A DNA stretch of 64,000 bases from Dryas octopetala (lineage: Eukaryota; Streptophyta; Magnoliopsida; Rosales; Rosaceae). The position numbers were made by a program, and so were the translations under genes. Shown here piece after piece: positions 23,532 to 36,821 of the stretch (position 1 is its first letter; every line of letters starts with the position of its first letter). The stretch lies in the NCBI GenBank assembly GCA_963921425.1, contig OY992834.1, positions 22,023,923-22,087,922 on the forward strand. The letters are read 5' to 3'. A model generated the notes under the pieces. That model had not been told where the DNA came from. It did not search any database and saw only the letters and a program-made list of their open reading frames with translations.

Positions 23532-26500
23532 TGTGAGATCTCGTATTTTTCAAAGTTTTATTTTAAATACTTTGACAATTTATTTTGATCATTTTAAGAA
23601 TTTATTTGGAAATTTAAAAGGTTTTGGATTTAATTTGGGCTTCACCCAAAAGTTGACTTTTAAAATTAGTAGATTTTTGATTTTGACTTTGGACCCGTTT
23701 GATAGATCTCGAGTTCACAAGTTTGTAGACACGAAACACGCATAAATCAGAGTTATGGTTTGAGAGATACAGGCATTTGAAAGGAGGGGCAATTTCGTAA
23801 TTTTGTATGAGTGAGTTTTAAATACCCAAAATCCAGAAAGTTCTAAGGGGGGATATTTTATTCTCTCTTCTCTCGGGCTCTCTCTCTCCCTTGCGTCTCC
23901 CTTCTCTCTCCGCCTACCCTCTCCCCTTGGCAGTTTCGCCGTCCGGCCACCCTTCGACCAACGGCGGGCACCGGCGAGTTCCTCTCGCCGTCGCTGACCC
24001 CCAGCGGACCTCCTCATCACCGGCCGACCACCGTAGTCGAAGAATCGACGCTAGATAGAAAACGCTCTTGTCGGCAATCCGCGTTTTCCGATGGAGTTAC
24101 AACACCGGACCACCTGGGTTTTCTTGCCCAGGCTCCGGCGAGTTCAGTGGTGTGACCTCCTTGCTCCGGCGACTGCTCACGGTGGTGAATCGACGACACA
24201 AAGGCCGGTTGCTCCCGCCGCCGATTTTGGCGTTTCCGGCGATAATTGGCCATCGATCCAGTTGTCAAAAATGATCCTCTAGGTACGAGTGATCTTTCTC
24301 CTAAGGTGTTGATGTTCAATTTTAGGGATTATACCTATTTCGAATTTCTTGAAATTGGACTTGAATTGGAATTGTTTTTGTGCAATTGAAGGTTCTATTA
24401 TATGATTAGAATTATTTCGAGTTGAATTTGGGTATTTCTAGTCTTGTGCCGCCGTTGCCACCGTCGGATCTGCCACTTGTGGCGGCGGGTTGGATGATTT
24501 TTCGTATTGTTTAACTTCCCTACGATTGTAGTAGCTTATTTCTAGGTTCGGTGACTGATTGAGATTATTTTTGTGTGTTGTTTGTGGTCGGGCAGCCACC
24601 GTGTGTGGTGGTTGACTGCTCATTTTGGTTATTTAACAGCTAATTAAAGAATCTATTCTATATTGTTGGTTGTCTAGTCTTAACAGGTACGTTGGCTCGG
24701 GAGAATTTATAACCCGATGCCATTTCGATTATTGAACCTGAAATCCGAAACCTGAAACCTTAATTTGGTATTTTATCGGTGAGGGCATTTGTATTTATTT
24801 CACTAAAACTAATCGATTTAGTTTCGAGATAACGTTTGAGTAAACCCTAAACTTTTGGTTAAGTTCTAAGGGTACTTTGGTCATTTTACGCAACTCTCGA
24901 GAAACGGAACGGAACGTGATTGGAGATTTTGAGAATACTTTGTTCTTAATTACCTAAATTAAATTGAAAAGATAATTGTGGGGAGCGAATAGGTTTTACA
25001 TTGTCTGACATGTAGTCATGAATGGACAAACTTCAGAATTTGTTCGGATGACGTTTTTGAGCTGTTAGTACACTATATGGATTACTAGGGATTAACCATT
25101 TGATTGATGATGTTTTACTATTAATTGGATAAGTGGATTGCTATGGAATGTACAAATGTGATGAATTGCTATTACTTGGACAATCAATAACTTTGGAATG
25201 TGTTTTAATTGAATCGAGTTGAGTATTTTGCGAGGGGCGTGACAAGTTTGAGACCTTGTTAATACCGATTTCACTCTAGGACGAGCTTTCCGAATCGAAG
25301 TGAGCCTCGGACAAGTTTCTTTTTAAGTTGGAATTTATTCAGTAAAATAACTCGAAAGCTTATCCATTTGGAAAATAAAGGATTATATTTGAACTATTAT
25401 GAGTACTTATGTTATATATAAAAGTTTTGTTATAAACGTTTTAAGTTTTAGAGCTTAAGGGTTATCAAATGTTTAAACAAATTATTTAAATGCCGTCTAA
25501 GTACCCACCAATTTTTAAGCTAAGTAGGTCTTTGGGACCCATCACGGCACACACATAGGCTTTGGGCCGTGTGCCGGGATGCCTCACCCTTTGGGGGTGG
25601 TCTACGTGCACGTACAACACTTTGGCTTACTGTACGACAGCGAATCGACGGTACAAGGGCCACCGTAAGTCCACTTGCATGACGGCGCTGCGACGATGCG
25701 GGTGGAAGGTTTAGGGTCTACGTGCACGTATGACATTTTGGCTTGTTGTACGACGGCGAATCGACGGTACAAGAGCCACCATAAGTCCACTCGTAAGACG
25801 GCGTTGCGACGGTGCGGGTAGAAGGTTATGTAGACGGTCCACTTGGTGCAACGGTCTTGTACGGTACCAATGTGGAGCCTGTCAATTGGGTGCTTATATG
25901 GCCAACGTTTTTACTAAAAACTTTATTAGATAAAAATATTTTTAGTTATTTTTTATCAGTTCAAGACTTAAAAAAGGTTTTAGCTAGAAATTTTATAAGA
26001 TACAGTATTTTTATTACTTCCCATTATTTTCTATGTTCAAAAGGAATTTCAAAGTTGAAGTTGTTATATAGAACCTTTCTATTGGAATTATGTTGATGAT
26101 GTAAGGTATTTGTTAAGTTGTGAAAGAGTTCATTACAACAAATATTTGATATATTTCCATCTTTTGATCATTTGGGAAAAGTTTCAAAACGTATTTTAAA
26201 ACTGGGGGAGTTCAGTGAGTGATGTAAGTGAAATTAGATAGTCTATTTCGTTGTTTTGTGTGCATTTGTTTGTTAGGATTTGGTTTGGCTAGGACTTGGT
26301 AGGTCTAGGTTTGAATCTTGAGGATGAAATTGTTAGTGAATATACATTGAGGTTATTATTTACGATGTGAATGATTGTGGTTGTAGTTGTTTTGCAGGTT
26401 AAGCAGGCTGAGGAAGCAGTGAGGAGAAGACGAGGCAGTGGGACCCAGGAGTTTTATTTAATTTTTTTTACACAATATTTTTGTTTAAATGTTTCCGATA

Positions 26501-26608
26501 AAATGGTATTTACTTATGTTGTTATACATGGCTCAAAAGAAAAGAGAAAACAAGTTTAAAAGTTTGATGTTCAGTATTTTTTTTGGGCCCGAGGTTCGCA
26601 GTGTTACA
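23532..26608 (+). mobile_element. Solo LTR, TGTGAGA...GTGTTACA family, nested
   Basis: A 3,077-bp unit starting TGTGAGATCTCGTATTTTTC and ending GGGCCCGAGGTTCGCAGTGTTACA (two halves of under 20 bases), flanked by GGAGA (23527-23531 and 26609-26613). It sits inside the 51-bp tandem repeat of the minus-strand LTR. It contains 'cacacataggctttgggccg', a 116-bp tandem repeat, 'tttaaaactggggg', and 'caggttaagcaggctgagg' near its 3' end. No internal coding domain. Confidence 0.9.
25601..25832 (+). repeat. 116-bp tandem repeat x 2
   Basis: Two copies starting 'tctacgtgcacgta' at 25601 and 25717. They occupy the same slot that holds short repeats in other LTR copies. Confidence 0.85.
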
Positions 26609-27496
26609 GGAGAGGTCACTCCGCAGGAGCAGACTCGTATTCTGGCCACAATCTCGTACAGAAAGGTCACTCCGCACGAGCAGGCTCATATCCTGGCCAC
26701 AATCCCGTGCATTTTACACAGGCAGGCTCGTCCAATCAATACGTGCATTTACACAGCAGTTTTAAAATATTCTTTAAATCTCTAGCTACTTACTTTTGAG
26801 ATAAATGAATAATCCTTTTCTTTCCCTCAACGTTCTCCTTAATAGTCCAAACTCATCAAAAATGTGCATTTGTTCAAACCACAACATCTCAATACATACG
26901 TTCATAAAACTTGAATATGCAAAAACCATAAAGTTTCTAGTTTCCACCACAAACTTCAAATAGAAACATTTAATTTTATCCAAAAGCCTAAAACAAAATC
27001 TTTTGAATATAAATAAAGTTCCTTAAATTGTTTAAAATATGCTCTCCAATGGAAATAAACCCATAATGATGAATGTATTATAGTTCTAATCAATTTCTTC
27101 AAAATATTATGCAAAATTTATTTAAGTCATCATGCATGAACCATAAATATCAATTTAAGCTTATGGAAAAAGATTTTGAAAACCCAAGTCCAACTCACAA
27201 TCCTTTTTAGCTCAGATCCAAACTCAATATAGTCCAGAAATGAATTTAATCATCAAATGTATAAAACATTTCAGAAAAACAAAAGTCAGTCCACTCATTG
27301 TTTACTCCGAGCTACGCCGAATCTTTTCGAAATTGATTCCTACTCACGACTCCTCACTTGTTTGTCACTAGAATAGCCGAGAGATGAAGCTATATCGACC
27401 GTGCAACTTGTGAAAAGACCGAAATACCTTTCACGGTGCCTTTACTTGGATATCAACTTCGGCAGCATAACGGCATCTGGAATAGAAATCCCGAGC

Positions 27497-30170
27497 TGTA
27501 ACGACCCGATCTAAATTTCACGAGAAATCTAAATTTTTATTCGTAATGGCCATTTAGAGGCGTAGTGAGAAATTGAATTGTGAGACTTCGTATTTTTCTC
27601 AAAAGTTATTTTAGATATTTTGAGAATTTATTTGGATCATTTTGGGGATTTATTGTGAAAATAAAAAGGTTTTGGTTTATTTTTAATTTACGTTTTAAAT
27701 TGGGATTGACCCAAAAGTTGACTTTTAAAACTAATGGGCCTTTGATTTTGACTCTGGGCCTATTACAAAGGTCTCGAGCCCACGATTTCATAGACACGTA
27801 GCACGCGTTGATTCGAGTTACGGTTTAGGAGTTACGGATCGTACAAGTGTGGGGCAATTGTGTAAAGTTGCACTTAAGGGGTTTTAAAAAGCCATTTTTA
27901 TTTTTGAAAAATTCTGATTCTCTCTCCTCTCTCCAGAAAATTCTACAACTCTCTCTCTCTCTCTCTCTCTCTCCCTCTATTTCCTCCTCTCTCTCCGGCA
28001 GCCCCCCACTACCCGCAATCCACGAGGTGTCACAGCCACCACCACCAGCACCACAACCCTTGACGCCGGCCGCTTCCCCGTCGACCCAGACAGCCGCGCG
28101 ACCACCCCTCGCCGGCGCCGACCGTCCACCCCGAGCCCCCCCTCAATTTTTCTCTCTCCTCGTATTCTCTCTCTCCTTCTGTGTGCGTGACCACCAGCCA
28201 CCAACACCAACGTCTCTTTCCGTCGCTGACCTCCGACGACCTCCCCTCAGGCCGGCCGACACCCCTAGTCTTCTCCCTTCCTCGAGCAGCTCCCTTGACT
28301 CACGGAAACAGCCTAGAAAACCCCCCAAACCGCCAGCCTTGTTCTCCAAATTCCGGCCAGTTTTGCACCATGAATTCTCCAGTGTTTTAGTGGGTTTTTC
28401 TCCTTGAGATATGAGCTTCCTTTTCCCTATGAATTAGCTGTTTATTTTGAGTAATTGTGAAAAGTCGAAAATTGGGTTTTTGAAGCCATTTCGGGTTGTT
28501 CTTTAATTTTCAGACTAGAGGGGCTGTTTTGTTGTTTTGGGTAACAAATTCTATTCCTAGGAACCCCAATTGTAGTTTAAGATTGAAGGATTGAGTGGGT
28601 TTGAAGAATTAGGCATTTCTTGGCTACAAATTTGTTTTGGGGCAGTCACTGTCGGCTGCACTTTCAGTAAATTCGAACCCCATTGTAAATTCATGACTAA
28701 GGGATTATTAATGGACAATTTGGTGTGAATTGTTGGTTTTGGATGTGTGGATTATTGTTGGAGAAAAACGAAGATATTTTAGAACTAGTTTGAGACCTTG
28801 TTAATACCGATTTCACTCTAGGATGAGCTTTCCGACCGAAGTGAGCCTCTGACAAGTTTCTTTTTAAGTTTGGGATTTGTTTTAGATCCTTGGGTGAACT
28901 TAGGTTCAGCCGGACAGGTTTTTGGGAATGGATTTGAGAGCGTTTTATTTTTGGGAAACAATTTATCTAACCGTGGTGAAGAACGCAATATCAATGAGGC
29001 TCAAGACAATCCGACGGAGGATCAATGTTGATTTCGCACTGTGAGTGGACCTTGATTATAATAATTTGTGTTTTTGCTATGTGTTTTTACTGATGAAACG
29101 AGAATTGTTTCAACATGTTTTATATGTGTGTTCTTGTGGAAAGTACCTTGATTTGAAAAGGCGTGTTTTAAATTCAATTCGTTTATGAGAAGATTTATTA
29201 TATCTAGTATGATTATCGTAATGATTATTTATTTTTGGAGGTGAAATTTTGTGAATTGAAAATGCAAGTACTGATGAAACGAGCCTACTCGTACGGAGTG
29301 ACTCCTCCATACGAGATTGTGGCCAGAATACGAGCCTGCTCGTGCAGAATGACCCCTCCGTACGAGATTGTGGCTTGGATACGTGCCTGCTCGTGCGGAG
29401 TGACCCCTCCGTATGAGATTGTGGCCAGGATTTGAGCCTGCCCGTGCGCGGGATTGTGGGTAGGACAATGTTTATAGTACGGGTACAAGTATGGTGAGAC
29501 TTTTAAGTATAAGTGTTTTGAGATATCAGTTTACAAAGATAATTTCACTTCAGATTTGATATTTCTTAGCTTGAAAAGTTTTATTGCTTTTTCAGTGTAT
29601 CAAGGTTTATTTGAGATGATTTTCGAAAATGGATTGCGTAATAATTTTAAAACTGGGGGATTGCAAAGCGATTGTGTGATCTTAGAGATTTTTATTTTAA
29701 GACTTCTAAAAGAATAAATAAATTTTATGTTTCGTTTTCTTAACCCGTCCACTCACTGAGTTTGTCTCACGTTTTCTCTGGGTTTTAATCTTTCCCCCAG
29801 GTAGTAGCGGTGGTGGAGGTCGAGCCATACACGTCGTGGCAAAATTTTCATTTCCTTATTTTAGACATTGTAGGCAACATGTCCACCTTTATTATGTTAA
29901 ATTATAATTCGTTGTAAGGAATTAATTATAATAGTGGCTGATAACCATACTTAGATCCTTTGATTAGATTGTATTTTGGTGGGTCTGAGACCCTTTTTGT
30001 TGTGGTAGAGGTGGCTGCTGGTTATAGAAGTGTTTTATACAGGTTTTATAAGTATGGGTTAGTCCAATTTCAGGGGAGGTTCTGCCAAATTTTCGGTAGG
30101 ATTTTCCTTGATATTGGATCCCACAGGACCACTCCGGGTTTCAGGGTGAAATCCGGGGGCGGTCCTGTCA
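27497..30170 (+). mobile_element. Solo LTR, TGTAACGACC...CTGTCA family, nested
   Basis: A 2,674-bp unit starting TGTAACGACCCGATCTAAAT and ending GGGGGCGGTCCTGTCA, flanked by CGAGC (27492-27496 and 30171-30175). It lies inside the minus-strand LTR of the same family. About 82 bases in, at 27579, it contains TGTGAGACTTCGTATTTTTC, which matches the terminus of the other LTR family. It carries the 51-bp repeat array at 29281-29460. Confidence 0.92.
29281..29460 (+). repeat. 51-bp tandem repeat, about 3.5 copies
   Basis: Units start at 29281, 29332, 29383 and 29434, each with gagcctgctcgtg... ctccgtacgagattgtggcc. The same unit occurs in four LTRs of this window. Confidence 0.9.
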
Positions 30171-31186
30171 CGAGCTAGGTACCAAAAGGAACTAGAAGGG
30201 TTCTTGGGACTTCAATTACGCGGAATTGAGTCAAACAACCATTAACCCGCTGCCAAAAGTGGTGGTTCCGATGGTGGCAGCGGCGGCACAAGTCTAGAGG
30301 ATCATTTCTCATAACTAGGTCGACGACCAAATCTCGCCGGAAACGACTGAAATCAGAGGTGAGGCCGACGGTGGAGATTTGGTTTTCCGAGCTCATTGCT
30401 CCGTCATGGAGCCTCGTATGAACGAACGAAGACCATGGCTGGACTCACCATGACGAGGGGAACAAAGCCAAGTAGGTCTGGCCATCCAATTTCTGCCGGA
30501 ACAGTGAGATCAAGGTGGTGCAGCCGCAACTTTGGTGGCTTGCTGCGCTATCATGGGTAGTCGGATAGCTGATCCGAGACCACCAATAGAAAGGTATCGT
30601 CGATAGCTTTCCAACGCCACCAAGAATGCCTAAATCAGAGGTCGGATCATAGAGTTATGGCCAATCAAAGTTTGGCCAAGGAGGAGAGGAGAGAGAATCG
30701 GGAAAGAGATAGAGAGCACGGGGAGAGATAGAGAGAAATGAGGGAAGAGAGAGAAATTTCTGACTTTTGGTTATTTAAACTCAACCCAAGCAAAATTACA
30801 AGTTTGCTTTTCACTTCAAAAGCCCGTAACTTTCAAACCGTAACTCTGATTTATGCGTGCTTCGTGTCTACGAACTTGTAGACTCGAGACCTATCCAGTG
30901 TGCCCAAAGTCAAAGATGAAAGCCCACTAATTTTAAAAGTCAACTTTTGGGTCAAGCCCAATTTAAAACAAAAAATATTAAAAATTCAATCACAACATTT
31001 TTTTTTTTTCTCAAATCAAATCCCTAATTCTTTAAAATAAATTCTCAAAATTTTTCCAAAGTAATTTAATAAAAATTCTTCCAAGGTTTTTTAAATTTTG
31101 TATCCTTATAAAATCTCTTAAAGGAACAAAGTTAAATAAAAATTTTTAAATTTCCAAAGAAATTCGGGTCGGGTCGTTACATAATT

Positions 31187-31984
31187 AGCATTATTGTTAT
31201 ATATATAAAAAAAAATGAGGAAGCTGCTAGACTCACGTACGAATTAGTTAATTATTGTATACAATTATGTGCATTTATTTGAATGTGACATTTATTTAAA
31301 TATGAATCATGATTCATTGAGAATTGAAGTTACGGTGGTGAGAAGAGATTGAGGATATATTTAAATTATTTTTTTTTTTTAAATTTCGTAGTGTGCGCGA
31401 GGAGAGAAGCCTCTTCAGCAGAGACTGATAAAACGATCTAAACCCCAAGGCGCATTGGGACCTTCGGTTGCGATCGAAGTTAGGATGTGCAATGCAATTT
31501 ATATTTCAACGTGCATCGAGTGTTAATTTGTATAATAGGGCACTCGGGGGCTAAAGTGGTAAAATGCATGGTATGAGACGTGCAAACCTATTTGTTTATT
31601 ATATGGATTAACTCTTTATTCATATTATGAGGCTTAAATCAAGGAAGTGTAGCATAACATTCATGCATTAATAAGATTATTATATTATATATTATCTGCT
31701 CCATGTTGTATGTTGTAAAGAGCTTCAGTATAATTAATTTTGCATGATAAGGTTGAATGTCCCTACTGAGCCGTTGTATAGAGCTCAGCCCCTCATAGAC
31801 TTTGCAGATACTGTAGCGAGAGTTAGTATGAAACTGACCAGTAGTAATTAAGGTGATTAAGCGTGAACCAAATCGGAGCTAATTTAAAATTTGAGACCGT
31901 GAGTGTTGTATTGTATAGAAGTACGACTTATTTTGTAAATTAAGCTTGAATCCAGTTTGTAGTATAATAATAGTATGAAGTTTA
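31187..31984 (+). other. Middle part of the outermost LTR of the nest
   Basis: Noncoding sequence between two nested LTRs. It includes 'ccgttgtatagagctcagcccc', here noted as two halves around position 31775-31795, resembling the promoter-proximal block of some long plant LTRs. No open frame of interest. Confidence 0.45.
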
Positions 31985-33593
31985 TGTAACGACCCGATCC
32001 AAATTTCACGAAAAACTTAAATTTTTATTCAGAATGGCCATTTAAAGGCGTAGTGGGAGATTAAATTGTGTGACTCCGTATTTTTTTTCAAGGAGTTATT
32101 CTAAATATTTTGAGAAATTATTTGAGAAATTTTTTTTAAAGATTTTGGAATTTGATTTGAGAATAAAAAGGTTGTGGCTTAATTTTTAATATATTTTTTT
32201 TAAATTAGGCTTGACCCAAAGTTAATTTTTAAAATTAATGGGCTTTTGAATTTGACTTTGGGCCTGTTGAATGGGTCTTCATTCCACGAGTTCGTAAACA
32301 CGAAGCACGTGTAAATCAGAGTTATGGTTTGGGTTTTACGGACGTTCAAAGTCGGGGGCATATTTGTAACTTTTACATAAATGATTTTTAAAACCCAAAA
32401 TCACTTCCCTCGCTCTCTCTTCCCGACTTTCGGCCAGTTTCTCGGCGGCCCAAGGCCACCGGCCAACATCCCAGGCGCCGGCCGTCCCCTCAAGCTCCTC
32501 CTCCATCCATCCAGTGCTCTTCCACCCGCATAACAACTCGGGAAAAGCCCACTTTGCCGTCAGTTTCCACCATTGTTTTCGGCCCATTCCATGCTCCAAT
32601 AATCAAATCTTTTGGTGGGTTTTCTTCCCCTTAACTTGAACTTTTTTTCCCCTATGAAATTATTGGTTAATTTTTGAAATTTTAGAAGTTGAAGTTTTAG
32701 GGATTTGAAACCTAATTCGGGTTCTCTATGGAATTTGAAATTTTGGGTGGCATTTTGAGGTATTTTGGACAATTTACACCCCTAGGAAACGTTATTTGAT
32801 TATTACTATTAGAAAATTCAAGAAATTTGGACAATTGGTGACTTTTAGGCTAGACAACGCCACTTTGGGCGGCCACGGCGGTGGTTCCGACCTCCCAATC
32901 GTCAATTACTTTGGATAATATGAATTTGAGACTCAAATTAAGTTGATTATTGATTTTGGATAGGTGGAAGTTCCTCAGAATTTACAAAACCTCAAATATG
33001 ACCGTATTAGGACACTTTATGTTACCGAAGCGATTTCTAGATGAACCCCGGCTGAGGTATAACGTGCATAAGATTTATTTGAGTGAAATGAGCAGATTAA
33101 AAAGTTTGGGTGTTTTGGCATACGGAGTCGAGAAGGGTGTAGAAGGCTTTTGAGTGAATTGGGCCTTAAGTAGAATTTTAAATTTAACCGTGAGAAAAAC
33201 ATTTGATGTAAGCGAAACATTTAGGTTCACACATGCACCTTATATTCTCGTTGAGCCGAGCCTAATTCCTTATTTTTTTGGCGTATATTATAGGCAATAT
33301 CAACGAGGCTCAAAACAATCCGACGAAGTTTCAACGTTGATTTCGCACATTGAGTGGACATTTTCTTTCCGAAATATTTTGCGTGTTTCATGGTTTTAAT
33401 TCCTTCTTGGTTTATTGAGTATAGATTAAGTTAAAAGATTTTGGATATGGTTATGTTTGATTTAATTATGATTTTCAAGGTATATAGTGTCATTATTTGT
33501 TTTTATTAAAAGATGATTTATTCATTTGAAATGAATTGTAACGATCCGACCCCAAGTCTTATTTCTTTAATAAAAATTAATCTTTTTGGGCGG

Positions 33594-36518
33594 TGTAAGA
33601 CCCCGTATTTTTCAAGGAGTTATTTTAAATATTTTACGAAATTATTTTAAGGATTTTGGGAATTTATTTGGAAATTTAAAAGGTTTTGGTTTAATTTTTA
33701 ATTTTTGTTTTAAATTGGGCTTGACCCAAAAGTTGAATTTTAAAACTAATGGACTTTCGTCTTTGACTTTGGGCACGTTGGAAAGGTCTCGAGTTCACGA
33801 GTTCATAGACACGCTGCACGTGTCAATCGGAGTTATGGTTTGAAAGTTACGGGCATTTGAAGTAAAGGGCAAACTTGTACATTTTACAAAAGTGGGTTTT
33901 AAAACCCAAAAACCAGATTTTTATCTCATTCTCTCTCCTCTCTCCCCGATCCTCTTCCTTTCCTGCGTGTCTCTCTCTCTCACTCTCGCCGCCGCTGCCA
34001 CCGGCGGGTGTGGGCGCGTCCGGCGGCAACTGAGGTCGGGCTTTGGCTCCCTGCCATCACCGTCCCTCCCTCCTCCTTCCCCTGGCATCCCCTTGCTCCA
34101 GCGTCCACCCTTGACGGAGAAATGACCCGAGACAGAGAAGATGTCATCGCCGGCGATCTCTAGTTTTCCGGCCAAATCGCGGCGCCGGACCGCCTGGGTT
34201 CTCTTCCCCAGGCCCCGGCGAGTCCAGCCATGTCCTCCCCTAGCTCTGACGACCCCTCACGGTGGAAGATCGAGAAATTTCAGGCCGGCGGCTTCTCCGG
34301 CCAGTTCGAGCTTTTCCGGCGATATTTGGCCCTCGATCCAGTTACGAGAAATGATCCTCTAGGTATGGGCTTTCTTTCCCCCTTGTTCTTGCGTGTCAAT
34401 TTTGAGAATTTGGAGATTGAAATTCTAAGGCTTGTACCCATTTCGGGTTGACTTTGCATTGAGCCTATTTGAATGTTTTCTGAGTTGTTTTTCATCCAAT
34501 TGAAGCGCCTAGGTTGAATTTGGGTTGATTTTCAGTTGAAAAATCATTTTCTTTGGATGTGCCGCCACTGCCACCGTCGGCTCCGCCACTTGTGGCGGCG
34601 AGATGGGTGGTTTTTCTTGTTAATCAGCCTCCCCAGGACTTCTAGAGACCAACCCCAGGGTCTATTTACGTGTTGGTGAGTGTTGTGTGTAGTTGGGGCT
34701 GGGCAGCCACCGTGCGTGGTGGTTACCGTCCATTTCGGTCGTTGAATGGCCAAATTGTGAACCCTGGATATTTAAAAGTTGGTTGTCTGGTCTTAACAGG
34801 TACACGGGCTCAGGAAATCTCATTCCCGATGCCATTATGCTGCCGGATTTGGTATCCAAACAATGGCACCGTGAAGGGTATTTCGGTCTTTTACGTAGTT
34901 AAATTGTGAGTGAAACTTATCAATTTTGAATGTAGAGTACCGTTAATGAATTGTTTGTTTTTGTGTGTTTGTCATCTTATGGTAGGAAGGCTAAGTGTAG
35001 GATTTGAATCATGAGGATGAATTGATGAGGATTTGAGGCTAGGGAATTATTTAGGAATTATAGGGTTGCCCGAGAATAATTGCTGGATTAGGGAAGAAAT
35101 ACTTATTGTCGAGGATTAATGAAAAATGATTAGGTAATTATCTTACAGAACGATCAAATTAATTATTGAGGAAATGTTAGTATGATTTGAGTAACAGACA
35201 AGTGATGGGTCGTGAGTAGGAATCAATCTCGGAAAGGTTTCGGTGTAGTTCGAAGTAAACAGTGAGTGGATTTTGTTTATAATTGATTATTTATACAATG
35301 TTGATTGAGACGTTGTGATTTGAGGAGAAACACCTCCTTTTGATGAGTGGGTTTGATAAGGAGAATTTAGAAAATAATATTTAAAGACTGCTGTGTACAT
35401 GCACGTGTTGACCGGTCGAGCCTACCTGTGTAAAATGCACGGGATTGTGGCTAGGATACGAGCCTGCTCGTGTGGAGTGACCCTCCGTACGAGATTTTGG
35501 CCAGGATACGAGCCTGCTCGTGTGGAGTGACCCTCCGTACGAGATTGTGGCCAGGATACGAGCCTGCTCATATGGAGTGACCCTCCGTACGAGATTGTGG
35601 CCAGGATTTGAGCATGCCCGAGCGCGGGATTGTGGCCAGGACATTGTCTACAGTACAGGTACGAGAATGATGTGAGTTTTAAGTATAAGTGTTTCGAGAT
35701 ATCAGTTTCTAAGGATAAATTCAGTTCAGAGTTTGATTTACGGTTGAGGGGATTTAAAAATGGTTTTGAAAGAAGAGATTTTTGAAAGTAGTTATAAAGT
35801 TGAAGGATTTCCAAGAAACGAAGTGTGTGAAATTAGATAGATGTTTGTTTGGTTGCTTGTATTGCATTTGTTTGGTAGGACTTAGTAAAGTCTAGGCTTG
35901 AATCTAGAGGACGGAAATGATGGTGTTTATGCATTGAGGTTATTAATTAGGATGTGAATGATTGAGGTTGATGATTAGGCAATTGATTTTGTCAGAGTAT
36001 AATTATTATTATTGATGGAATATTAGGTGATTGAAGAATTTCGGACTTATGAGGATTAATTAGCTACGCCTTGGGTTTATTGCGAATATTTTGTGGATTT
36101 TAAATTGAGATAATTGACAAAAAGTATTTTGAGGCTTTGTGATTTCTTATCAAGGATAAATATTTACGTCATTTCACTCATACGAGCTCTAGTGAGCTTA
36201 CCGGGTTATTTGTTTGAATGACCCGGTGCACCATGGATATGGTGCAGTGTGGTTAATTGTGCTTTTGCAGGTTAAGCAAGCTGAGGAGGCAGTGAGGAGA
36301 AGACGAAGCAGTGAGACCCACTTGATTTATGTAAATGATTTTATACAGTGATTTAAACCGATTTTAGAAAGTGATTTTACATCCATATCTTTGGGCTCAT
36401 ACTCTGATTTAGTTAACGTATTTATTTATTATATTAAATGCATGGCTCATTCTTTGAAAAAGGGTTTAAATAACAAGATTTTCAGAATGATTATGGGCCC
36501 GAGGTTCGGGGCGTTACA
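33594..36518 (+). mobile_element. Solo LTR, TGTAAGA...GCGTTACA family, third nesting level
   Basis: A 2,925-bp unit starting TGTAAGACCCCGTATTTTTC and ending GAGGTTCGGGGCGTTACA, flanked by GGCGG (33589-33593 and 36519-36523). Only 57 bases of the host LTR precede it. It carries the 51-bp-type array at 35460-35640 and the 'gcaggttaagcaagctgagg' block near 36268. No gag/pol. Confidence 0.92.
35460..35640 (+). repeat. 50-bp tandem repeat, about 3.6 copies
   Basis: Units at 35460, 35510, 35560 and 35610 with gagcctgctcgtgtggagtg and ccgtacgagattgtggccag; the same family as the arrays at 29281 and 56602. Confidence 0.9.
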
Positions 36519-36767
36519 GGCGGGCTTTATTAAAATTTTTGGAAGGGAATTCTAGCATTTAGAGGGGTGTTTTAATTTAAATCTGTGGCCTTTAAGTTCG
36601 AGACGGCTAATTAGAACTCGAATTTCCAAACGCGTAGGCGAAAATGGTGTTCAATTTGGAAACTTTGGTAGGAAGTGTGGAGATTTTTCTAGCAAAGGGC
36701 ATTTGGGTAATTTTAAAACCCAATCACCACAATTAAAAATCAACCCATTTCTCTCTCTCTATCCTCA

Positions 36768-36821
<54 letters not shown>

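Larger units (their letters stand above)
22720..31181 (-). mobile_element. Solo LTR, minus orientation, split by two nested LTRs
   Basis: Plus-strand ends are TGTCAGAACCGCCCCC at the left and GGGTCGGGTCGTTACA at the right, the reverse of the TGTAACGACC...CTGTCA family. Target duplication CAATT (22715-22719) versus TAATT (31182-31186), one transition apart. Excluding nested LTRs at 23532-26608 and 27497-30170 and their duplications leaves about 2.7 kb, the family length. It carries the 51-bp 'gagcaggct...' tandem array near 23430-23531 and 26609-26740, which the nested element interrupts. Confidence 0.85.

Noticed and set aside
27847-28407. 186-residue Ser/Pro-rich open frame
   Set aside because: LTR leader with a (CT)n tract; not conserved as a protein between LTR copies (36703-37035 and 17014-17418 differ by frameshifts).
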